This document shows, piece after piece, positions 36,083-44,741 of a DNA stretch of 64,000 nt (positions are counted from its first letter, which is position 1; the number at the start of each line of letters is the position of its first letter). The notes beneath the pieces are model-generated. The model ran no database searches. It was not told the DNA's origin and saw only the letters and a program-made list of their open reading frames with translations. A program made the translations under genes and the position numbers. The stretch comes from JBHFEI01 sp041928815 (GTDB taxonomy: Bacteria > Pseudomonadota > Alphaproteobacteria > Rhizobiales > Rhizobiaceae): contig NZ_JBHFEI010000013.1 in the NCBI RefSeq assembly GCF_041928815.1, forward strand, positions 1 to 64,000. Direction: 5' to 3'.

Positions 36083-36580
36083 CTACCGGCGCTTCACCGT
36101 CGCCAGTGCACCCGCCAGCGCGTCGGCGAAGGTCTCGCGGTCGTCGCGGTTGAGGAAGGACCCGATCTCGACGGCGCGGCGGCCGCTTTTGAGCTGCATG
36201 GAGACGATGCCGATCTCGACATGGCGGGCGACGTCGAGGAAGGTCCAGAACGGGTTCAGCCGATGTTCGGTCATTCGGCCGGAGGGGGCGAACTTGCGCA
36301 CCGAGACGGCGGTGCGCGACACGCTGACCTCCTCGCGCGCGAGCGCCGCGCGCGCGTTCAGCCGGAAGGCGCCGTAGAGAAGCAGGAAATCGAGGCCGAA
36401 GAAGAACACGACCGGCCAGGCGCCGATCGCCAGGAAAACGCCGACGTGCATCATCGTCATCAGGCCGGCGATCAGGAAGAAGACGCGCTTTCCCCTGTCC
36501 CCAAGCGAGCGGTGCGGGGTGAGCTCGGCGGCAAAGACCGGCCGGTCGGTGGGATCGAGAGCGGCGTTGTCGAAGTGCAT
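36083..36580 (-). CDS. DUF2244 integral membrane protein
   Basis: A 165-residue protein with two central membrane helices (VFFLIAGLMTMMHVGVFLAIG and a following WPVVFFFGLDFLLLYGAF) and a soluble C-terminal sheet domain (LNPFWTFLDVA). DUF2244 proteins are widespread in alphaproteobacteria, of unknown function. It is divergent from nth with only 22 bases between the start codons, so the two promoters overlap or lie in each other's coding region. Confidence 0.85.
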   Translation of the reverse strand: MHFDNAALDPTDRPVFAAELTPHRSLGDRGKRVFFLIAGLMTMMHVGVFLAIGAWPVVFFFGLDFLLLYGAFRLNARAALAREEVSVSRTAVSVRKFAPSGRMTEHRLNPFWTFLDVARHVEIGIVSMQLKSGRRAVEIGSFLNRDDRETFADALAGALATVKRR

Positions 36581-36602
36581 GGCACCGGACTATAGATGCC
36601 GG

Positions 36603-37367
36603 ATGAAAAACGTGAAGCCCCCCTCGCGCCTGCCCGCGCAGACGCCGCCTGCGACGAAGCCGCGCAGGGCGGCACGGCCGGGGACCGCCTATTCGCCGGA
36701 CGAGATTTCCGAGATCTTCCGCCGCCTTTCCGTCCAGCGGCCCGAGCCGAAGGGCGAGCTCGCCCATGTCAACCCGTTCACGCTGGTCGTCGCCGTGGCG
36801 CTCTCGGCGCAGGCGACGGACGCCGGGGTAAACCGGGCGACGCACTCGCTGTTCCGGATCGCCGACACGCCGGAAAAGATGCTGGCGCTTGGCGAGGAAG
36901 GCGTGCGCGAGCATATCCGCACCATCGGCCTCTACCGCAACAAGGCGAAGAACGTCATCGCGCTCAGCCGCAGGCTGATCGAGGATTTCGGCGGAGAGGT
37001 GCCGCGCACGCGGGCGGACCTGGTGACGCTGCCGGGCGTCGGGCGCAAGACCGCCAATGTCGTGCTGTCCATGGCCTTCGGCGAGGCGACGATGGCCGTC
37101 GACACCCATATCTTCCGCATCGCCAACCGGCTGATGCTGGCGCCGGGCAAGACGCCGGACGAGGTGGAGGACCACCTGATGCGCATCATCCCGGCGGAGT
37201 ACCTCTACCATGCCCATCACTGGCTGATCCTGCACGGGCGCTATTGCTGCAAGGCCCGCAAGCCCGAATGCGCGCGCTGCGTCATCGCCGACCTCTGCAA
37301 GGCGCCGGAAAAGACCTGCGACGTGCCCGCCCCGCTCTGTCGCCTGCCCGACCAGGTCATCGGCTGA
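36603..37367 (+). CDS. nth: Endonuclease III (base-excision repair glycosylase/AP lyase)
   Basis: A 254-residue enzyme. The HhH motif LPGVGRKTANVV contains the catalytic Lys and VDTHIFRIANR the catalytic Asp. The C-terminal [4Fe-4S] loop is C-x6-C-x2-C-x5-C (CKARKPECARCVIADLC). It removes oxidised pyrimidines and cuts the abasic site. The N-terminus carries about 30 extra Pro/Arg-rich residues. An ATG at 36579 is in frame. Its 3' end overlaps the convergent tetR gene by 11 bases. Confidence 0.95.
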   Translation: MKNVKPPSRLPAQTPPATKPRRAARPGTAYSPDEISEIFRRLSVQRPEPKGELAHVNPFTLVVAVALSAQATDAGVNRATHSLFRIADTPEKMLALGEEGVREHIRTIGLYRNKAKNVIALSRRLIEDFGGEVPRTRADLVTLPGVGRKTANVVLSMAFGEATMAVDTHIFRIANRLMLAPGKTPDEVEDHLMRIIPAEYLYHAHHWLILHGRYCCKARKPECARCVIADLCKAPEKTCDVPAPLCRLPDQVIG

Positions 37368-37929
37368 CGAGGGCGGCAAGGATCCGGGCGATCGCGGCTT
37401 CATAGGCATCGCGTCTCCCCCCCGCGGCGATCGAGAGCGCCGCGCGGTCGAAGGCGGCGGAGAGGAGGTCGGCGAGCGGATCGATCTCCGCCTCTCCGGC
37501 ACCGGGCAGGGCGGCGGCGAGACCGTCGCGCAGCGTGCGCTCAGCCGCCCCCCTGTCGATCGCCCGCATGCCGTCAAGACCGAGCACCGCCGGCCCTTCG
37601 AGCAGGAGCAGGCGCGCCCGCCCTTCCGCCGCCATCGCATCGAAATAGGCGGCGGTTCCGGCGAGGAGGGCTGCGGTCGGCGCGACCGCATCGATGGCCG
37701 CGGCATCGATCTCTGCCGCGACCCCCGTCGCCTCGCGCTCAAGCACCGCGCGGAACAGCGCCTTCTTGTCGGCAAAATGGTGGTAGAGGGCGCCGCGCGT
37801 GACGCCGGCGGCGGCGGCGATGTCGGGCGTCGCCGTTTCGGCATAGCCTTTCTCGATAAAGCGCGCGCGTGCCTGCTCCATCAGCGCAGCGCGCGTCGCC
37901 TCGGTTGCGGCGGCGGAATTCCGGGCCAT
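37357..37929 (-). CDS. TetR/AcrR-family repressor
   Basis: A 190-residue regulator. Helix-turn-helix in residues about 30-55 (TPDIAAAAGVTRGALYHHFADKKALFRAV), ligand domain variable. It is divergent from the VOC-domain gene at 38027, with a dyad of ACATACA/TGTATGT between them, so it most likely represses that gene and itself. Confidence 0.9.
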   Translation of the reverse strand: MARNSAAATEATRAALMEQARARFIEKGYAETATPDIAAAAGVTRGALYHHFADKKALFRAVLEREATGVAAEIDAAAIDAVAPTAALLAGTAAYFDAMAAEGRARLLLLEGPAVLGLDGMRAIDRGAAERTLRDGLAAALPGAGEAEIDPLADLLSAAFDRAALSIAAGGRRDAYEAAIARILAALVSR

Positions 37930-37940
37930 GCATCTCCTTT

Positions 37941-37961
37941 ACATACATTCTGTTTGTATGT
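37941..37961. promoter_or_regulatory. TetR operator: inverted repeat ACATACA-N7-TGTATGT
   Basis: Perfect 7-bp arms around a 7-base centre, 12 bases upstream of the tetR start and upstream of the VOC gene. A further half-site AGTATGTATG lies near 37982-37991. Form and spacing fit AcrR-type operators. Confidence 0.7.
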
Positions 37962-38026
37962 TATCGCATCATCATTCATGCAGTATGTATGAAAAATGCG
38001 CCGATGCAATTCCCTGGAGACCGACC

Positions 38027-38455
38027 ATGAAATCGACCAGCTACTATCCCGTGATCATGACGGCCGACGTCGCCGGCACCGTCGCCTTCTATCGCAGCCA
38101 TTTCGCGTTCGAGGCCCTCTTCGAAAGCGACTGGTACGTCCATCTGCAATCGGCCGAGGATGAAAAGGTGACGCTCGCCGTGCTCGACTACCGGCACGAG
38201 ACGGTGCCGGAGGCAGGGCGGAAACCGGTGACCGGCCTGCTCCTCAACTTCGAGGTGGAGGATCCGGACGCCGTCCACGCCCGTCTCGAGGCCGCCGGCG
38301 TGCCGATCCTGAAGGATCTCTGCGACGAGGATTTCGGCCAGCGCCATTTCATCGCCGCCGATCCCAACGGCGTGATGATCGACGTCATCAAGCCGATCCC
38401 GCCGAGCCCCGCCTTCGCCGCGATGTATGATGCGTCCGCCTTGCCACAGGAGTGA
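38027..38455 (+). CDS. Glyoxalase/bleomycin-resistance (VOC) domain protein
   Basis: A 142-residue VOC protein with two beta-alpha-beta-beta-beta units (YYPVIMTADVAGTVAFYRSHFAF; LLLNFEVEDPDAVHARLEAAGV) and RHFIAADPNGVMIDVI. Members bind metal or toxins; the late Asp/Glu metal ligand is only partly clear. Start ATG 38027 lies 3' of the operator. Paired with the divergent TetR gene, it looks like an inducible detoxification or resistance unit. Confidence 0.85.
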   Translation: MKSTSYYPVIMTADVAGTVAFYRSHFAFEALFESDWYVHLQSAEDEKVTLAVLDYRHETVPEAGRKPVTGLLLNFEVEDPDAVHARLEAAGVPILKDLCDEDFGQRHFIAADPNGVMIDVIKPIPPSPAFAAMYDASALPQE

Positions 38456-38560
38456 CGGATCCGCGCTCGGCAGGGCGCAAGTCCCGTTCCGGTTTCACGC
38501 TTTATGGGCTAGAAGCATCCTGCCTCCCCACGGCCTCGCGCCCCATCGAACGGTTTCCGG

Positions 38561-39553
38561 ATGACGACTTTCGACGTGCTCACCATCGGCAATGCCATCG
38601 TGGACATCATCGCGCGCTGCGACGATGCCTTTCTCAGCAGCAACGGCATCATCAAGAGCGCGATGAACCTGATCGACGCGGAGCGGGCCGAGCTGCTTTA
38701 CAGCCGCATGGGCCCGGCGGTCGAGGCGTCCGGCGGCAGCGCCGGCAACACCGCGGCGGGGGTGGCGAGCCTCGGCGGCCGGGCCGCCTATTTCGGCAAG
38801 GTCTCGAACGACCAGCTCGGCGCGATCTTCGACCACGACATCAAGGCGCAAGGGGTGCATTTCGCCACGCGGCCGCTTGACGGGGTGCCGCCCACCGCCC
38901 GTTCGATGATCTTCGTCACGCCGGACGGCGAGCGCTCGATGAACACCTATCTCGGCGCCTGCGTCGAGCTCGGGCCGGAGGATGTCGAGCCGGATGTCGT
39001 CGCGGCGGCGAAGGTCACCTATTTCGAAGGCTATCTCTGGGACCCGCCCCGCGCCAAGGACGCGATCCGCGACGCCGCCCGCATCGCCCATGCGAACGGC
39101 CGCGAGGTGGCGATGACGCTCTCCGACAGTTTCTGCGTCCACCGGTATCGGGAGGAGTTCCTCGACCTGATGCGCTCAGGCACCGTCGACATCGTCTTCG
39201 CCAACCGCAGCGAGCTTCTGGCGCTCTACGAGACAGAGGATTTCGAGGCGGCGCTCGGCCGCATCGCCGGCGACTGCCGGCTGGCGGCGGTGACAATGAG
39301 CGAGGACGGTTCGATCGTCGTTCGCGGCGCGGACCGCGTGCCGGTCGACGCGATCCCGGTCGCCCGCGTCGTCGACACGACCGGCGCCGGCGATCTCTAT
39401 GCCGCAGGCTTCCTCTTCGGCTATACGAGCGGGCGCAGCCTTGCCGATTGCGGCCGCCTCGGCAGCCTTGCCGCCGGCATCGTCATCGAGCAGATCGGGC
39501 CGCGGCCGATGCAGTCGCTGAAGGATGCGGCGCGCGCGGCCGGCCTCCTCTGA
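38561..39553 (+). CDS. Adenosine kinase / PfkB-family carbohydrate kinase
   Basis: A 330-residue ribokinase-fold kinase. GGSAGNTAAGVASLGGRAAYFGKVSND is the PfkB N-terminal signature, and DTTGAGDLYAAGFLFGYTSG supplies the anion hole and catalytic Asp. Alphaproteobacterial proteins of this type phosphorylate adenosine. Stands alone, followed by a short palindromic repeat. Confidence 0.88.
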   Translation: MTTFDVLTIGNAIVDIIARCDDAFLSSNGIIKSAMNLIDAERAELLYSRMGPAVEASGGSAGNTAAGVASLGGRAAYFGKVSNDQLGAIFDHDIKAQGVHFATRPLDGVPPTARSMIFVTPDGERSMNTYLGACVELGPEDVEPDVVAAAKVTYFEGYLWDPPRAKDAIRDAARIAHANGREVAMTLSDSFCVHRYREEFLDLMRSGTVDIVFANRSELLALYETEDFEAALGRIAGDCRLAAVTMSEDGSIVVRGADRVPVDAIPVARVVDTTGAGDLYAAGFLFGYTSGRSLADCGRLGSLAAGIVIEQIGPRPMQSLKDAARAAGLL

Positions 39554-39683
39554 GCCCGGATGGCGGGCCGGATCGCCCGGAGCGGCTGATACCCCTCAGT
39601 TTTTTGCTTTCACGCATATCTTCCCGCAAGGTCGCCCGGCGTCTTTACGGGGCACGCTGCAAGCCGGCCTTCGAGCACGTCCA

Positions 39684-39720
39684 GCCGAAGCGGCATCGCT
39701 TCGGCATCGGACAATGCGGC
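39684..39720. repeat. Intergenic palindromic repeat, copy 1
   Basis: Stem GCCGAAGCG-GCAT-CGCTTCGGC followed by a conserved tail GACAATGCGG. The same stem and tail recur at 56812-56849 after polA. Such short mosaic palindromes are common between genes in Rhizobiaceae and can act as terminators or mRNA ends. Confidence 0.65.
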
Positions 39721-39769
39721 AAAAGGAAGAATTTGGATCACGGGTGATCCCGTGATCACCGGGAATACT

Positions 39770-40306
39770 CTATTTGAAGGCCTCGCCCGGATAGGCGCCC
39801 CAGATCTCGCCCTGCGAGATCCAGCCGTCCGTGCCGTCGGCCTCGGCGTGGCACCATTCGCCGTTGCACTGGTCGACCTTGACGACGACGCCCGGCTGGA
39901 TGCGCGCGACGAGGTTGCTGTTCGGCGAGGGATCGCGGCGCATGTTGACGAAGACACCCTCCCCCTTCGCCCGCATCCACGGGGCGGCGACGGCCGTGCG
40001 CGTGCCCGACAGCAGCGCCTGGTTGACCCAGCCCTCGGTGCCGTCGGCATCGCGGATGCGGCGCCAGTTGTCGTATTCCTGGATGATTTCCACCGGAACG
40101 CCGGGCTTGAGGTAGCGCCAGGCGACCGCATAGTCGAGGCTCGGGCCGATGCGCAGGTTGACGCTCTTCGACTTCAGGCTGACGAAACGGGGCAGCGGCA
40201 GGCCGCTCGCGCCCTTTGCGGCCTGGGCGAGCGCATCGCCCCCCGCACTCCACGCAAGCGCTACGGCGAGAAGGACGAGGGAGGCACGGGAAAGGAGAGG
40301 ACGCAT
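39770..40306 (-). CDS. Secreted protein with two bacterial SH3 domains
   Basis: A 178-residue protein from ATG 40306 with signal peptide (LVLLAVALAWSAGGDALA). Two SH3b units follow: SKSVNLRIGPSLDYAVAWRYLKPGVPVEII and VFVNMRRDPSPNSNLVARIQPGVVVKV, each ending in a GTEGWVNQ/GTDGWISQ strand. Such domains usually bind peptidoglycan or act as periplasmic scaffolds. Divergent from the dehydrogenase gene at 40576. Confidence 0.82.
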   Translation of the reverse strand: MRPLLSRASLVLLAVALAWSAGGDALAQAAKGASGLPLPRFVSLKSKSVNLRIGPSLDYAVAWRYLKPGVPVEIIQEYDNWRRIRDADGTEGWVNQALLSGTRTAVAAPWMRAKGEGVFVNMRRDPSPNSNLVARIQPGVVVKVDQCNGEWCHAEADGTDGWISQGEIWGAYPGEAFK

Positions 40307-40575
40307 GACGGTTTCCATTTTCCATGACGGCGGCGCGCCGGCGGCGGCACGCGCCACAGCTTGCGATGAACATCCGGCGGAGCGCTGCGGTCCCTTGTCG
40401 CCGCGCCCGCGGCGATAACCCATCGCTCCTCCCGGCGGCATCGGCTGCGTCAGCGGCGAGTTTTGTTTGTCTTCGCCATCGGGTCTGGTAGTAGATGCGT
40501 TATCGGATGCCAAGGATCGCCGATCTTGGTTAAGAACCCGTCAACGGCGTGCCGATGGCAGCGATGGTGGCAGCA

Positions 40576-41580
40576 ATGAGCAGCAGGAAGAAACCTCTCG
40601 TCTTCATCACCCGCAAGCTGCCGGACGCGGTCGAGACGCGCATGCGCGAGCTCTTCGACGCCGAGCTCAACATCGACGACACGCCGCCCTCGCGCGAGGC
40701 GCTCATCGACGCGATGAAGCGGGCCGACGTCCTGGTGCCGACCGTCACCGACCGGATCGACGAGGCGCTGATCGCCGAGGCCGGGCCGCAGCTGAAGCTG
40801 ATCGCCAGCTTCTCGAACGGCATCGACCATATCGACGTCGAGGCGGCGGCCAGGCGCGGCATCACCGTGACCAACACGCCGAACGTGCTCACCGAGGACA
40901 CGGCCGACATGGCGATGGCGCTGATCCTCGCCGTGCCGCGCCGGCTTGTCGAGGGCGCGCGGGTGCTGACGGACCGGAAGGGCGAGTGGGCCGGCTGGTC
41001 GCCGACCTGGATGCTCGGAAGGCGCCTTTCCGGCAAGCGCATCGGCATCGTCGGCATGGGGCGGATCGGCACGGCGGTCGCCCGCCGGGCCAAGGCCTTC
41101 GGGCTTTCGATCCACTACCACAACCGCAAGCGCGTCAGCCGCGAGACGGAGGCAAATCTCGAGGCGACCTACTGGGACAGCCTCGACCAGATGCTCGCCC
41201 GCGTCGACATCGTCTCGGTCAACTGCCCGTCGACGCCCGCCACCTATCACCTGCTCTCGGCGCGGCGGCTGGCGCTGCTGCAGCCGACGAGCATCATCGT
41301 CAACACCGCCCGCGGCGGCATCATCGACGAGACGGCGCTGATCAAGGCGCTGCGCGAGGGCCGTATCGCGGGTGCCGGTCTCGACGTGTTCGAAAACGAG
41401 CCGGCCGTCAACCCGAAGCTCGTCAGGCTCGCCAACGAGGGCAAGGTGGTGCTCCTGCCGCATATGAGCTCGGCGACGCTCGAAAGCCGCATCGACATGG
41501 GCGAGAAGGTGGTGATCAACATCCGCACCTTCTTCGACGGTCACCGGCCGCCGGACCGTGTGCTGCCCGGCCGCCTGTAG
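40576..41580 (+). CDS. D-2-hydroxyacid dehydrogenase (glyoxylate/hydroxypyruvate reductase type)
   Basis: A 334-residue NAD(P)-dependent enzyme. GIVGMGRIGTAVARRAKAFG is the Rossmann motif, VNTARGGIIDE carries the catalytic Arg region, NEPAVNP the Glu and LLPHMSSAT the His. The family reduces 2-oxo acids such as glyoxylate or hydroxypyruvate. Start chosen at ATG 40576 because homologous N-termini begin with a charged SSRKKPLV stretch; GTG 40549 is possible. Its 3' end overlaps the convergent ThiF-type gene by 40 bases. Confidence 0.88.
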   Translation: MSSRKKPLVFITRKLPDAVETRMRELFDAELNIDDTPPSREALIDAMKRADVLVPTVTDRIDEALIAEAGPQLKLIASFSNGIDHIDVEAAARRGITVTNTPNVLTEDTADMAMALILAVPRRLVEGARVLTDRKGEWAGWSPTWMLGRRLSGKRIGIVGMGRIGTAVARRAKAFGLSIHYHNRKRVSRETEANLEATYWDSLDQMLARVDIVSVNCPSTPATYHLLSARRLALLQPTSIIVNTARGGIIDETALIKALREGRIAGAGLDVFENEPAVNPKLVRLANEGKVVLLPHMSSATLESRIDMGEKVVINIRTFFDGHRPPDRVLPGRL

Positions 41581-42317
41581 CGGATCGTGTCGAACCGCGC
41601 CTCCAGCGCGTCGTAGATCAGCAGCCGGCCGAGAAGCGGCGTGCCGGCGCCGGTGACGAACTTGATCACCTCCATCGCCATCAGCGTGCCGACGACGCCG
41701 GGCAGCGCCCCGACGATGCCGGCCTCGGCGCAGGTCGGCACGGCGCCCTCCGGCGGGCGCTCGGGAAAGAGGTCGCGGTAGCGCGGCAGTGGTGCTCCCT
41801 CCGCATCCGTGTCGAAGGGGGCGAGCACCGTGACCGAGCCGTCGAAGCGGCCGACCGCGCCGGTGACGAGCGGCACGCGCGCGGCCTCGGCCGCATCGGC
41901 GACGAGGTAGCGGGTGGCGAAATTGTCGGAACCGTCGACGGCGATGTCGTAGCCCGACAGAAGGGCTGCGGCATTCTCCTCCGTCAGCCGCAGCCCGTGC
42001 CGGTCGACCGCGACATGCGGATTGATCCGGGCGACGGCGGTCGCGGCGCTGTCCACCTTGGCCATGCCGATCGCATCCGTGTCGTGGATGATCTGGCGCT
42101 GCAGGTTCGACAGCGACACGGTGTCGTCGTCGACGATGCCGAGCCTGCCGATACCGGCGGCCGCGAGATAGGCGATCAGCGGCGCGCCGAGCCCGCCGGC
42201 ACCAACGACGAGCACGCGCGCGGCCTTCAGCTTCTGCTGCCCGCCGCCGCCGATCTCCGGCAGGATGATGTGGCGGGCATAGCGGGCGATCTCGTCTGCG
42301 TGAAGCGGGTCGGCCAT
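41541..42317 (-). CDS. ThiF/MoeB/HesA-family adenylyltransferase
   Basis: A 258-residue E1-like enzyme with nucleotide motif VLVVGAGGLGAPLIAYLAAAGIGRLGIVDDD, SNLQRQ, and a possible thioester Cys in VPTCAEAGIVG. It activates the C-terminal glycine of a sulfur-carrier protein (MoaD or ThiS) by adenylation. The usual zinc CxxC pairs of MoeB are not evident. Its ATG overlaps the recF stop by one base, so it is translated from the dnaJ-recF transcript. Confidence 0.85.
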   Translation of the reverse strand: MADPLHADEIARYARHIILPEIGGGGQQKLKAARVLVVGAGGLGAPLIAYLAAAGIGRLGIVDDDTVSLSNLQRQIIHDTDAIGMAKVDSAATAVARINPHVAVDRHGLRLTEENAAALLSGYDIAVDGSDNFATRYLVADAAEAARVPLVTGAVGRFDGSVTVLAPFDTDAEGAPLPRYRDLFPERPPEGAVPTCAEAGIVGALPGVVGTLMAMEVIKFVTGAGTPLLGRLLIYDALEARFDTIRYRRPGSTRSGGR

Positions 42318-43462
42318 CAGGACGCCTCCGGGTCGGGTTGCGAAAGGACGTGGCCGTCGGCGACGGTCAGAAACTGCGCGCGCGTGCCGAGGGCGTCGAA
42401 CATCGACCGGTCGGTGCCGGTCATGAAGGCCTGGCCGCCGAGCCCGTCGACGAGATCGAACAGCGCCCGGCGCCGGCCGGCATCGAGATGGGCGGCGATC
42501 TCGTCGAGGAGCAGCACCGGTGCCGCCCCGGTCATGGTGGCGACGAGCCGCGCATGGGCGAGGATCAGGCCGACGAGCAGGGCCTTCTGTTCGCCGGTCG
42601 AGCAGCGCCCCGCATCCATATCCTTCTCGCGATGGCGGATGACGAGGTCGGCGCGATGCGGCCCGTCGAGAGTGCGGCCGGCGGCGGCGTCGCGGAAGCG
42701 GCCGGCCTTCATCAGGTCGAGGAACTCCTCCTCCAGGTCGAAGGCGGGGCGGTGCCACGCGCTGTCGAGGAAGCCGGACAGCGCGAGGTCGGCAGAGGGA
42801 AAGGCGGTGGCGCCGCCGTCCCGATCGGCGAGCGCGGTCAGGAGCCCGATCATCTCGCGGCGCGCCAGCGCCATGGCGATGCCGAGCGAGGCCATCTCGC
42901 GCTCCAGCGCCGTCAGCCAGGCGGGATCGGGGCGCGGATCGGACAGAAGCCGGTTGCGGCCACGCATCGCCTGCTCATAGTCGGCCGCGCGCCGTCCGTG
43001 GGCGGCGTCGAGCGACAGCACCATGCGGTCGAGGAAGCGACGGCGATCGGCGGCGGGACCGGTGAAAAGCCCGTCCATCGACGGCGTCAGCCACAGGACA
43101 CGCAGATGGTCGAGCAGTTCGTCGACGGTCTTTGCCGGCGTGCCGTTCAGGCGGAGCTTCCGGCTCGCGCCCTCGTCGACGCCGCCCGTGCCCGTGCCGA
43201 TCTCGACCGGGCCGTCGAGGCCGTCGAGCGCGGCGAAGACGGTGAAGCCGTCGTCCGCCCGCCCGAGCCGCGTCACCTCGCCATAGGGTGCACGCCGCAG
43301 GCCGCGGCCGGGCGACAGGAGCGAGACCGCCTCGAGCAGGTTGGTCTTGCCCGCGCCGTTCTCGCCGGTCAGCACGACATGGCGGCCGTCGAGAGCGAGA
43401 TCGAGCGCGTCGTAATTGCGGAACGCCCGGAGTTTCAGCCGGGAGAGGCGGACCGGGCCCAC
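42317..43462 (-). CDS. recF: DNA replication/repair protein RecF
   Basis: A 381-residue SMC-like ATPase. RLKLRAFRNYDAL then Walker A GENGAGKTNLLEAVSLLSPGRGLR at residues 30-55, signature STGEQKALLVGLILA and Walker B PVLLLDEIAAHLD. RecF loads RecA at single-strand gaps. Length is normal. It starts 7 bases after dnaJ ends, an operon arrangement also seen in other Rhizobiales as far as I recall. Confidence 0.95.
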   Translation of the reverse strand: MGPVRLSRLKLRAFRNYDALDLALDGRHVVLTGENGAGKTNLLEAVSLLSPGRGLRRAPYGEVTRLGRADDGFTVFAALDGLDGPVEIGTGTGGVDEGASRKLRLNGTPAKTVDELLDHLRVLWLTPSMDGLFTGPAADRRRFLDRMVLSLDAAHGRRAADYEQAMRGRNRLLSDPRPDPAWLTALEREMASLGIAMALARREMIGLLTALADRDGGATAFPSADLALSGFLDSAWHRPAFDLEEEFLDLMKAGRFRDAAAGRTLDGPHRADLVIRHREKDMDAGRCSTGEQKALLVGLILAHARLVATMTGAAPVLLLDEIAAHLDAGRRRALFDLVDGLGGQAFMTGTDRSMFDALGTRAQFLTVADGHVLSQPDPEAS

Positions 43463-43469
43463 CAGGGCC

Positions 43470-44600
43470 TCAGTCGCTCAGCGTGTCGAACAGGCCCTTC
43501 ATCCGGGCGAAGAAGCCGGAGGATTCCGGATTGTTCTCCTTCGACGACAGGTCCTCGAATTCCTTCAGCAGTTCGCGCTGGCGCTTGGTCAGCTTCTGCG
43601 GCGTCTCGATCTGGATCTGGATGTAGAGATCGCCCATCTGGCTGGAGCGCAGCACCGGCATGCCCTTGCCCTTGAGGCGGAACTGCTTGCCGGCCTGGGT
43701 GCCCTCGGGCACGGTGACGCGCGACTTCGACCCGTCGAGCGTCGTCACGTCGAACTTGCCGCCGAGCGCCGCCGTCGTCATCGAGATCGGCACGGCGCAA
43801 TAGAGGTCGGCGCCGTCGCGCTGGTAAAAGGCGTGCGGCTTGACCGTCAGGAAGATGTAGAGGTCACCCGACGGCCCGCCGCGCAGGCCCGCCTCGCCTT
43901 CGTTCGCGAGCCGGATGCGGGTTCCGTCCTCGATGCCCGCCGGAATGTTGACCGAGAGCGTCCGCTCCTCGGTGATCCGGCCCTGGCCGTGGCACTTGCC
44001 GCAGGGGTCGGAGATCGTCTGGCCGCGGCCCTGGCAGGTCGGGCAGGTGCGTTCGATCGAGAAGAAGCCCTGGGCGGCGCGCACGCGCCCGGAACCCTGG
44101 CAGGTGGCGCAGGTCGTCGGCTTGGTGCCGGGCTTGGCACCACTGCCCGAACAGACGTCGCAGGTGATCGAGGCGGGAACGCGGATCTGCGCGGTCTTGC
44201 CCGCATAGGCCTCTTCCAGCGTGATGTCCATGTTGTAGCGCAGGTCGGCGCCGCGCTCGCGGCCGTTCGCAGAGCGGCGCTGGCGGCCGCCGCCCATCAT
44301 CTCGCCGAAGATATCCTCGAAGATGTCGGAGAAGCCGCCCGCGCCCATGCCGCCGGGACCGGCGCCCATGCCGCCCTGCTCGAAGGCCGCATGGCCGTAG
44401 CGGTCGTAGGCCGCCCGCTTCTGCGGGTCCTTCAGCGTCTCGTAGGCCTCGTTGATTTCCTTGAACTTGCGTTCGGCTTCCGCATCCCCCGGGTTCTTGT
44501 CCGGATGGAATTGCATCGCCAGCTTGCGGAAGGCGCTCTTCAGCTCTTTCTCATCCGCCGTTTTTGAGACGCCGAGCGTTTCGTACAGATCGCGTTTCAT
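43470..44600 (-). CDS. dnaJ: Co-chaperone DnaJ
   Basis: A 376-residue full-length type A J-protein: J domain with HPDKNPGD (residues about 30-37), Gly/Phe-rich linker, four CxxCxGxG zinc repeats between about residues 150 and 205 (CDVCSGSG, CATCQGSG, CPTCQGRG, CGKCHGQG) and the C-terminal substrate-binding domains. It delivers substrates to DnaK and stimulates its ATPase. Unlike the common dnaKJ operon, an acyltransferase gene and a strong terminator lie between it and dnaK here. Start ATG 44600. Confidence 0.96.
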   Translation of the reverse strand: MKRDLYETLGVSKTADEKELKSAFRKLAMQFHPDKNPGDAEAERKFKEINEAYETLKDPQKRAAYDRYGHAAFEQGGMGAGPGGMGAGGFSDIFEDIFGEMMGGGRQRRSANGRERGADLRYNMDITLEEAYAGKTAQIRVPASITCDVCSGSGAKPGTKPTTCATCQGSGRVRAAQGFFSIERTCPTCQGRGQTISDPCGKCHGQGRITEERTLSVNIPAGIEDGTRIRLANEGEAGLRGGPSGDLYIFLTVKPHAFYQRDGADLYCAVPISMTTAALGGKFDVTTLDGSKSRVTVPEGTQAGKQFRLKGKGMPVLRSSQMGDLYIQIQIETPQKLTKRQRELLKEFEDLSSKENNPESSGFFARMKGLFDTLSD

Positions 44601-44741
44601 ACTGTTGCAGACTGTCCTGTTGACAAGGCGCGCCCATGCCGCCGGCCGGCGCATGCCTCTGATGACCTTGTCATGGATTTAGTGAATCGTCGCGCGCGAT
44701 GCCATAGCAAAGCCTGCCGCGGCGTCGTTTTTTAGCAGAAT

